6,846 nucleotides of DNA, taken from contig CAIOHM010000207.1 of NCBI GenBank assembly GCA_903858055.1, positions 1-6,846 on the forward strand, written 5' to 3'. Origin of the DNA: an uncultured delta proteobacterium (GTDB lineage: Bacteria; Myxococcota_A; Polyangia; Polyangiales; Polyangiaceae). Under the pieces are notes generated by a model, which was not told the DNA's origin, did no database searches, and was given only the letters and a program-made list of their open reading frames with translations. Below, piece by piece: positions 1 to 4,789 of the stretch; positions within the stretch are counted from its first letter, which is position 1; each line of letters starts with the position of its first letter. The position numbers were made by a program, and so were the translations under genes.

Positions 1-115
1 CGACGTGACCGATGGCTTCACGGCGCGTCCCGTGGCGGCGGCGCACGGCGTCTTCGCCTTCTCCAACACGGGCGTGCTGCTCGGGCTTCGTGTGACCCCG
101 CCCTCGGCCGACTGA
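1..115 (+). CDS. C-terminal end of an unidentified protein (5' partial)
   Basis: The frame is open from the left edge and ends at a TGA at 113-115. Only 37 complete codons are visible, so the family cannot be named. Codon third positions are almost all G or C, as in the accepted genes of the window, which supports real coding. The tail reads ...FAFSNTGVLLGLRVTPPSAD. The alternating hydrophobic stretch around GVLLGLRV looks like a closing beta-strand followed by a short polar tail, but this is only an impression. The gene converges on the lipoprotein operon. I see no strong hairpin with a T-run of its own between 116 and 200; the hairpin at 208-235 may serve it weakly. Confidence 0.6.
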   Translation, partial: DVTDGFTARPVAAAHGVFAFSNTGVLLGLRVTPPSAD

Positions 116-262
116 ACGCGCAACGCCGGCGGGCGCGAACTCCGAACGACGACTCGATCGGCCACGCACTTTTGCATCTTGCACGAGAGCCGATGCCGCA
201 AAGAAAAACACCGGAGCCCGCGAGGGCCCCGGTGTCTTCGTTTGCGCGGTAGCGCGGCTCGT
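116..262. other. Convergent intergenic gap
   Basis: This 147-bp gap separates the end of the plus-strand gene from the end of the minus-strand lipoprotein gene. The only clear element is the terminator hairpin at 200-235. I found no credible small ORF or RNA gene in the rest. Confidence 0.7.
200..235 (-). terminator. Rho-independent terminator of the lipoprotein operon
   Basis: Arms 208-214 (ACACCGG) and 229-235 (CCGGTGT) are perfectly complementary. An inner stem 216-219/224-227 (GCCC/GGGC) closes a 4-nt loop. The leftover pair 215/228 is A-C on the plus strand but U-G in the minus-strand transcript, so the minus-strand RNA folds into an uninterrupted 12-bp stem. In the minus direction the stem runs into a T-rich tract (TTTTTCTTT). 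It lies about 28 nt beyond the stop codon of the 642-residue lipoprotein gene, so it ends that operon. On the plus strand the stem is interrupted and lacks a good T-run, so any bidirectional action should be weak. Confidence 0.9.
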
Positions 263-2191
263 TCAGAGCTTGTCGACGACGAGGAGGTAGTTGCCCACCG
301 AGGTGCCGTAACGCTGGACGCCGACGTAGTGAATCCCCGCGGCCGCTGGCGTGAACCGGAACTCGCCGTAGGAGAACGGACCGGTATCGTCGTTGAACGT
401 GCCCGTGGGGGCCGTCGCGTACGAGCAGGTGCTCGTGTTGAGCGCGGTGTTCTCGTTGCAGATCCAGACCTGCGAGTCGAGCGCGCCATTCGTCGCGTCG
501 GTCGCGATCCACGGGCGGGTCTGGATGAGGTACGAGGCGCCTGCGGCCGCGTTGAACTTCCACCAATCCGCGAGCACGTCTGCCACCGTGATCGAGCCGC
601 GGCCCACCTGACCCGCGGGCAGCTCGAGCGCCTGCGCCGCCGTGTGGTTGGTCGCCGTCTCATCGACCGCGGTCTTCTGCGCGATCGTGATCGCGTAGTC
701 CGTCGCGGCCTGCGTGGTCGAGTTCGGGTCGACGACGACGAACCAGTTGCCCGGAGGCAGCTGCGCGGTGAGCGTCTGGGGATCCGCGTAGCCCGGAAGC
801 CAGGCACCCCCGGTGCGGCCGCTGTTGAGCTCGACGCCGCTGTTCGCGGTGCGCGAGTCGTTCGTGTTGAGGCAGGTCTGAACGCCGTCGCAGAAGAGCA
901 CGCGACGCGCGGCTCCCGCTCCGAAGTTCGTGACGCGCGCCTCGATGAGCTGCGGCGTCGTGCCGCCGACCGTGAACGAGTAGAAGTCGCGATCGGTCGT
1001 GCCCACGGTGCCGACGAGCGGCGTGTTCCACACGAGTGGTGTGGCCGTGGCGCGATCGTTGTTCGGCTCGACTTCGTTGCCGTAGGCGGTCACCGAAGCG
1101 GTGATCGCGATCGGTGCGCTCGCCGCGGGCGTAGTGGTGTCGCGCACGACGAAGGCGTACGTGGCCGCCGCAGCGCCCGTTCGCGCGCCGAAGCTGCCGT
1201 TCGACGTGGTGCCGATCGCCGCGTCCGTGCCCTGGACGTAGGCGCGGATGCGCGGCGCGAAGGTTGCCCCGGAAGCCGCGGTCACCGTGAACGCAAAGGC
1301 CGTGTTGGCCGGCGCGTCGAAGGTGAAGACGCGGAAGCCGCCGCCCGCGGGCACCGACGACGACACGGTCGCCGCCGCCGTGACGGCCGTGCTCGTGGTC
1401 GCCGCGATCGGCGCGTTGACGGTCTCGGTGCCGCCCTCGCCGTAGGTGAGCGTGAAGGTCGCGGGAGACGCCGTCGCGATGAAGGGGTTCACCGCGTACG
1501 TGATCTCGCCGACGCTCTCGCCGAGCCACTTCATCGAGGTGCCGAGGGCAACGGCCGCCGGAGCGGTGAGCGTTGCGTTCCCGACGACGAAGTTCGTCCC
1601 CGAAACCGAAGGCGCGAAGACGCGCGGTGCGGTGATGCGCACGCGGAGCGCGCCTTCGTCGCCAGCCGCGAGCGTGCCCGGGTCGACCGGGTTCACCTCG
1701 ACCGAGCCCTCGACGCGAAGAGCGTTCGGCTGCGTGAGCGTGGTCGTGCCCGTGGTCACCGAGACCGGGCGCGCGCCGAGCGTCGCGGTGGGGTCGACCG
1801 TGAGCGTGGCCTCGAGCGAAACCTCGCTGAGGACGCGGAGGTTCGACGCGGTGATGCCCGCGCCGAAGTTGACCGTGGTCGCGCTCGTGAAGCGCGTTCC
1901 GGTGCCGAGGACCGTCACCTTGGTCGTGCGCCCCGCCGCCACGCGGTCGGGCGTGACGACGACGATCGAGCCGTCGGGAATCGGCGCGTTCGCGCCGGTG
2001 GCGCCGGGTGCACCTGCAGCGCCGGTCGCGCCCGTGGCCCCTTGCGCGCCGTCGGTACCGGCCTTGCCGTCCTTACCATCTTGGCCGGCGGGACCCGCTG
2101 CGCCCGCGGCCCCATCGGGACCGCACGCAGCGAGCGTGCTGGCGAGCGCGAGGGCGCCCGCCCATCCGAACAACGTGTGTTGGTTCGTCAT
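263..2191 (-). CDS. Collagen-stalk lipoprotein with IPT/TIG-like and PPC-type domains (downstream paralogue, 642 aa)
   Basis: Predicted exported lipoprotein. Residues 1-22 form a signal peptide ending in the lipobox LAAC, with Cys23 as the lipidation site. Residue 24 is Gly, not Asp, so by the E. coli rule it would go to the outer membrane. Residues 24-68 are exactly 15 Gly-X-Y triplets. Residues about 76-161 resemble an IPT/TIG Ig-like domain (VVTPDRVAAGRT...). A beta-rich region to about 260 has no name I can give. Residues 262-370 look like a degenerate PPC module, 372-504 a PPC module starting at EVEPNND, and 507-640 a second one. Each of the last two has a Cys pair (434/440 and 578/589). 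No peptidase or other catalytic motif is visible, although PPC domains usually accompany secreted enzymes. The ATG is preceded by GGGAG at 9 nt. The gene lies 20 bp after its paralogue and ends at the terminator, so it is the last gene of the operon. An envelope adhesion or structural role is an inference. Confidence 0.88.
   Translation of the reverse strand: MTNQHTLFGWAGALALASTLAACGPDGAAGAAGPAGQDGKDGKAGTDGAQGATGATGAAGAPGATGANAPIPDGSIVVVTPDRVAAGRTTKVTVLGTGTRFTSATTVNFGAGITASNLRVLSEVSLEATLTVDPTATLGARPVSVTTGTTTLTQPNALRVEGSVEVNPVDPGTLAAGDEGALRVRITAPRVFAPSVSGTNFVVGNATLTAPAAVALGTSMKWLGESVGEITYAVNPFIATASPATFTLTYGEGGTETVNAPIAATTSTAVTAAATVSSSVPAGGGFRVFTFDAPANTAFAFTVTAASGATFAPRIRAYVQGTDAAIGTTSNGSFGARTGAAAATYAFVVRDTTTPAASAPIAITASVTAYGNEVEPNNDRATATPLVWNTPLVGTVGTTDRDFYSFTVGGTTPQLIEARVTNFGAGAARRVLFCDGVQTCLNTNDSRTANSGVELNSGRTGGAWLPGYADPQTLTAQLPPGNWFVVVDPNSTTQAATDYAITIAQKTAVDETATNHTAAQALELPAGQVGRGSITVADVLADWWKFNAAAGASYLIQTRPWIATDATNGALDSQVWICNENTALNTSTCSYATAPTGTFNDDTGPFSYGEFRFTPAAAGIHYVGVQRYGTSVGNYLLVVDKL
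1988..2122 (-). repeat. Collagen-like Gly-X-Y coding repeat, 15 triplets
   Basis: This stretch encodes residues 24-68 of the 642-residue lipoprotein, starting directly after the lipidated Cys. The triplets include GPA, GQD, GKD, GKA, GTD and a run of GAT/GAA/GAP. GKD and similar charged triplets are typical of bacterial collagens, which gain triple-helix stability from Lys-Asp contacts rather than hydroxyproline. The break comes at Ala69, just before the globular part. Confidence 0.9.
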
Positions 2192-2200
2192 GGTGCTCTT

Positions 2201-2205
2201 CTCCC
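2201..2205 (-). promoter_or_regulatory. Ribosome binding site of the 642-aa lipoprotein gene
   Basis: GGGAG on the minus strand lies 9 nt before the ATG at 2189-2191 and within the 20-bp gap after the upstream gene. No in-frame ATG or GTG lies nearby upstream, so this start is well fixed. Confidence 0.7.
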
Positions 2206-2211
2206 GCTCGA

Positions 2212-4161
2212 TCAGAGCTGCTCGACCACGAGGAGGTAGTCACCGACGGTGGTCCCGCTGCGCTGCACGCCGACGTAGTAGCTGCCCGCCGCGAGGTCCG
2301 CAGCCGTGCTCGTCGAGCCTTTGCCGAGCTTGAGGAGCGAGTAGTTGAACGGACCGGACGTCGAGTTCGCCCCGAGGTTGCCGCTCGCGTAGGTGCAGGT
2401 GCTCGCGAGGGCTGCCGTTTCGGTGCACACCCAGATCTGCGTCGAGAGGTTGCCGTTCGCGGTGTCGGTGAGGTCCGGCGCCGTGGTCATGAAGACGAAG
2501 CCGCCCGCCGTGGGGAGCGTGACCTTCCACCAGTCGGCCGAGGTGTCGGCCGTCGTGATGCTGCCGCGGCCGACGTTGCCGAAGGGCAGGGTCGTGGCCG
2601 TGGCGACGGTGTCGTTCGAGGCGTTCTCGTCCGTCGCCGTCTTGTAGGTCACGGTCACGCCGTACTCGCTGGCCGCGGCGACGCTGTAGAGCCTCGCGGC
2701 GGCGTGGTACTTACCTGGGGTTGCGAGGCGCGCCGTGACGATCGACGCGCCGCTGTTGTTCGTGCCGCCGCCCCACGCGGCGACGGAGCCCGAGTCGTCG
2801 TCGGACCCGCGGTTGTTCGTGCGCGACTCTCCGTACGCGCAGCTCGCATCTGCGTCGCCGCACAGCCAGATCTGCGTATCCGCGGTCGATGCGGTCGCCG
2901 GACGGGTACGGATCTGCACGATCTCGGGCTGCGTCGTCGTGAACGTGAAGTAGTCGTTGTCCGCGGAGGTCGGCAGCGACGCGAGAACGCCCGTGGCGCC
3001 CGGCGTGATCGCGTTCGCGGTCGCGCGGTCGTTGTTGGGCTCGGACTCGCTCGGAACGGTGCTGACGTTGGCCGTGAAGCCGATCGCCGACGAGGCCGCG
3101 GGAGAGGTCACGTCGGAGACGACGAAGGCAAGCGGCCCGGCGGCGGTGGTGCGCACCGTGATCGACGAGCCCGAAACGGAGCTCAGCGCGCTCGGCGTCG
3201 CGCCACCCGCGAACGCACGAATGCGCGGCGCGAGGGTCGCTCCGGCGGCCGCGGTGAGCGAGAAGGTGACGCCGACGTTCGCCGGAGCGTCGAAGGTCAT
3301 GATGCTGAATCCGCCCGACGGGATCGAACCGGTCGCAGGCGTGCCCGCGGTCACGGCGGTCGTGGCCGAGGCCGTGACCGAGGTCGCCCAAGCTTCCGTG
3401 CCGCCCTCACCGTAGGTTACGGTGAACGTGGACTTGGTGGCCGTGTCGAAGAACGGGTTGATCGAGTAGGTGATCTCCGCGAGGTCCGACGAGATCCACT
3501 TGAAGTCGGCTCCGAGCGCGACCGCGCCGCTCGCGGCGATCGTCGCGTTGCCAACCTTGACCGTCGAGCCGGCGACGGTGGGAACGAACGAGCGAGGAGC
3601 CGTGGTGCGCACGCGAACGGTGCCTTCGGCGCCCGTCGCGAACGAGCCGCTGATCGCGTTCACCGCGATCGCGCCGTCGATGGTGAACGCGTTCGGCTGC
3701 GTCACCGTGGCGGTGCCCGTGGTCGCCGAGAGCGCACGCGCGCCGAGCACCGCGTCCGCGGCGACCGTGACCTGCACTTCGATCGACACGTCGCTGAGGA
3801 GGCGCTGGTTCGCGGTCGTGACGCCGGCGCCGAAATCGAGGGTCGTGGCGGCGGTGAACTTGACGCCCGTGCCGATGATCACGACCTTGGCCGTGCGACC
3901 CGCCGTGAGGCGATCCGGGGTGACGAGGGCGATCGCGGCCGTCGGCGCCGGAGCCGAAGCACCGCTCGCGCCGGTGGCGCCCTGAGCACCCGTAGCGCCC
4001 GTAGCACCCGTAGCGCCCTGCGCGCCGCTCGTGCCGTCCTTGCCGTCCTTGCCGTCGGCACCCGCCGGGCCCACGGCGCCGTCCGCGCCTGCGCAACCCA
4101 CGAGCGAGCTCGTCAACACGAGCGCCCCAGCCCAACCGAACCAAACCTGCTGCTTCGACAT
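2212..4161 (-). CDS. Collagen-stalk lipoprotein with IPT/TIG-like and PPC-type domains (upstream paralogue, 649 aa)
   Basis: Predicted exported lipoprotein and first gene of the pair. Residues 1-22 are a signal peptide (Lys3, hydrophobic core, lipobox LVGC), with Cys23 lipidated and Ala24 at +2, which fits outer-membrane sorting. Residues 25-69 are 15 Gly-X-Y triplets. Residues about 77-162 resemble an IPT/TIG-like domain. A second beta-rich region runs to about 260. Residues 262-368 form a degenerate PPC-like module with TFDAPAN and LAPRIRAF, 370-506 a PPC module starting ESEPNND, and 509-648 a second one with DENASND and DYLLVVEQL. Cys pairs are 434/441 and 579/589. The frame is open up to 4596, but I start at the ATG at 4161: it has GGAG 9 nt upstream, gives a proper lipoprotein signal, and matches the paralogue's start, whereas the extension is Arg-rich and shadow-like. 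By hand count it is about 60% identical to the neighbour across the IPT-like domain. No enzymatic motif is seen; an envelope role is inferred. Confidence 0.88.
   Translation of the reverse strand: MSKQQVWFGWAGALVLTSSLVGCAGADGAVGPAGADGKDGKDGTSGAQGATGATGATGAQGATGASGASAPAPTAAIALVTPDRLTAGRTAKVVIIGTGVKFTAATTLDFGAGVTTANQRLLSDVSIEVQVTVAADAVLGARALSATTGTATVTQPNAFTIDGAIAVNAISGSFATGAEGTVRVRTTAPRSFVPTVAGSTVKVGNATIAASGAVALGADFKWISSDLAEITYSINPFFDTATKSTFTVTYGEGGTEAWATSVTASATTAVTAGTPATGSIPSGGFSIMTFDAPANVGVTFSLTAAAGATLAPRIRAFAGGATPSALSSVSGSSITVRTTAAGPLAFVVSDVTSPAASSAIGFTANVSTVPSESEPNNDRATANAITPGATGVLASLPTSADNDYFTFTTTQPEIVQIRTRPATASTADTQIWLCGDADASCAYGESRTNNRGSDDDSGSVAAWGGGTNNSGASIVTARLATPGKYHAAARLYSVAAASEYGVTVTYKTATDENASNDTVATATTLPFGNVGRGSITTADTSADWWKVTLPTAGGFVFMTTAPDLTDTANGNLSTQIWVCTETAALASTCTYASGNLGANSTSGPFNYSLLKLGKGSTSTAADLAAGSYYVGVQRSGTTVGDYLLVVEQL
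3955..4089 (-). repeat. Collagen-like Gly-X-Y coding repeat, 15 triplets
   Basis: This stretch encodes residues 25-69 of the 649-residue lipoprotein, beginning two residues after the lipidated Cys. Two GKD triplets sit in the first half and GAT/GAQ/GAS triplets dominate the second half. The triplet count equals that of the paralogue although the individual triplets differ. Confidence 0.9.
3981..4025 (-). repeat. 9-bp tandem repeat inside the collagen-like coding region
   Basis: On the plus strand three consecutive units of CCGTAGCRC (3990-3998, 3999-4007, 4008-4016; the middle one has A where the others have G) are flanked by related units at 3981-3989 and 4017-4025. On the minus strand they encode Gly-Ala-Thr repeats. 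Gain or loss of a unit keeps the frame and changes the stalk by one triplet. Confidence 0.85.
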
Positions 4162-4170
4162 TCCTGTGTT

Positions 4171-4174
4171 CTCC
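4171..4174 (-). promoter_or_regulatory. Ribosome binding site that fixes the start of the 649-aa lipoprotein
   Basis: GGAG on the minus strand lies 9 nt before the ATG at 4159-4161, the same spacing as in the downstream paralogue. It supports this start over the longer open frame that reaches 4596. Confidence 0.7.
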
Positions 4175-4218
4175 GATGGTGAGAGCCCGAGCACCGCACG
4201 AAGCGCGTGCGCAGGAAG

Positions 4219-4234
4219 ACACTTCATGAAGCGT
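4219..4234 (-). promoter_or_regulatory. Palindrome in the leader of the lipoprotein operon
   Basis: The 10-bp perfect palindrome CTTCATGAAG (4222-4231) extends to 16 bp with one mismatch that becomes a G-U pair in minus-strand RNA. It lies about 58 nt upstream of the lipoprotein start. It could be an operator or a small leader hairpin, or chance. Confidence 0.25.
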
Positions 4235-4322
4235 GCAGGGGACCATCCATCTGAACAAACGTCGAGCCCGAAAGCGATCGGCGAGGAAACTTCCAACGAG
4301 ACCGGAAGCTCGACGAGACCGC

Positions 4323-4338
4323 GCGGAACCCGTGCCAA
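4323..4338 (-). promoter_or_regulatory. Candidate sigma-54 (-24/-12) promoter for the lipoprotein operon
   Basis: On the minus strand the sequence reads TTGGCACG-GGTT-CCGC. The -24 half matches the sigma-54 consensus YTGGCACGR fully. The -12 half keeps the essential GC at the correct 10-nt spacing from GG, but has CC where TT is usual. Transcription would start near 4311, giving a leader of about 150 nt before the ATG at 4161. A weak -12 element and GC-rich background keep confidence low. Confidence 0.35.
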
Positions 4339-4484
4339 GGCGATGCGCGAAGCGCTCCGTCCATCGCGACATGACGACGACTGGTTTCCGTATGACCTCG
4401 CACAGCCTGGAGATACACACGCGCCGCACGAGGACCGGGCAGGGACCGACCCGAGCGCTCCGCATCTGCCAGCCTCGCCACGCG

Positions 4485-4506
4485 TCACGACGACAAGGCG
4501 TCGTGA
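4485..4506. promoter_or_regulatory. 22-bp inverted repeat, possible regulator binding site
   Basis: Arms TCACGACG (4485-4492) and CGTCGTGA (4499-4506) are perfectly complementary around a 6-nt spacer. No T-run follows on either strand, so it is not a standard terminator. It lies about 175-195 bp upstream of the start site expected from the sigma-54-like element, a distance typical for an enhancer-binding protein site. Its role is inferred from position only. Confidence 0.35.
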
Positions 4507-4547
4507 ACGCCCACGCCGCACAGAACCGCGCCATCGCACGCGTAGAT

Positions 4548-4568
4548 GCGCCGCACGATGCGCGGCGC
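4548..4568. repeat. GC-rich inverted repeat
   Basis: Seven-base arms GCGCCGC (4548-4554) and GCGGCGC (4562-4568) flank a 7-nt loop. No T-tract follows in either direction. In DNA of this composition such a stem can arise by chance. Confidence 0.3.
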
Positions 4569-4691
4569 GGAGACCCGCGGTGCGCCGCCGAGCCATCGCC
4601 CGAACCCACGAGCAACGAAGGCGCTTCGCCGCGACGCGGCCGCAGGGAATCGCCAGCCTGACCCTGCGCCGCGGGCACCCCGAACTTAGTT

Positions 4692-4720
4692 TACATAATG
4701 CATCTTATGCGACTTGTGAA
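4692..4720 (-). promoter_or_regulatory. AT-rich island with a weak sigma-70-like promoter candidate
   Basis: The stretch 4684-4720 is sharply more AT-rich than its surroundings. On the minus strand TTCACA (4715-4720, 5/6 to the -35 consensus) is 17 bp from TATGTA (4692-4697, 3/6 to the -10 consensus). An inverted repeat CATAA-N6-TTATG (4694-4709) overlaps the -10 and spacer and could be an operator. It would give a leader of about 520 nt to the lipoprotein gene, which is long. It could instead be a low-GC segment without promoter function. Confidence 0.3.
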
Positions 4721-4789
4721 GCCGGGGGCACGAACAGGCCGCGCAGCGCTTGCCGAGGCGTTTTCCTGGCGCACCGGCCGCAGGCGCGC

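Larger units (their letters stand above)
4162..4789. other. 628-bp non-coding region upstream of the lipoprotein operon
   Basis: This gap lies between the stop of the HelD-like gene and the start of the 649-residue lipoprotein, both on the minus strand. Open frames in it translate to Arg/Ala-rich, low-complexity sequence typical of shadow frames in GC-rich DNA, and none has a good ribosome binding site. It must contain the promoter of the lipoprotein operon. Candidates are a sigma-54-like element at 4323-4338 and an AT-rich sigma-70-like element at 4692-4720. Dyads lie at 4219-4234, 4485-4506 and 4548-4568. I found no convincing hairpin plus T-run to terminate the HelD-like gene, and no recognisable riboswitch or tRNA. 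Confidence 0.6.

Noticed and set aside
179..2239. Long plus-strand open frame of 686 codons opposite the downstream lipoprotein gene
   Set aside because: Its product is Arg/Gly/Ala-rich with no domain pattern, as expected from the complement of a GC-rich gene. The minus-strand frame has a signal peptide, domains, a ribosome binding site and a terminator.
1988..4089. The repeated Gly-X-Y coding sequences as a CRISPR array or mobile-element repeat
   Set aside because: The repeats are short in-frame coding triplets without spacers, and no cas gene, transposase, or terminal inverted repeats are present.
2008..4182. Long plus-strand open frame of 724 codons opposite the upstream lipoprotein gene
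   Set aside because: It has the same Arg-rich shadow composition, spans two real genes, and shows no motif.
4548..4568. GC-rich hairpin as a terminator for the HelD-like gene
   Set aside because: It is more than 200 bp from the stop codon and no T-tract follows on the minus strand.
4162..4596. N-terminal extension of the 649-aa lipoprotein to 794 residues
   Set aside because: The extra 145 residues are Arg-rich and would bury the lipoprotein signal inside the chain. The ATG at 4161 has GGAG at 9 nt and matches the paralogue.
3407..4678. Minus-strand open frame of 423 codons in another frame of the upstream lipoprotein region
   Set aside because: It overlaps the collagen and IPT coding region out of frame and is made almost wholly of Arg, Gly, Ala and His; it is a shadow.
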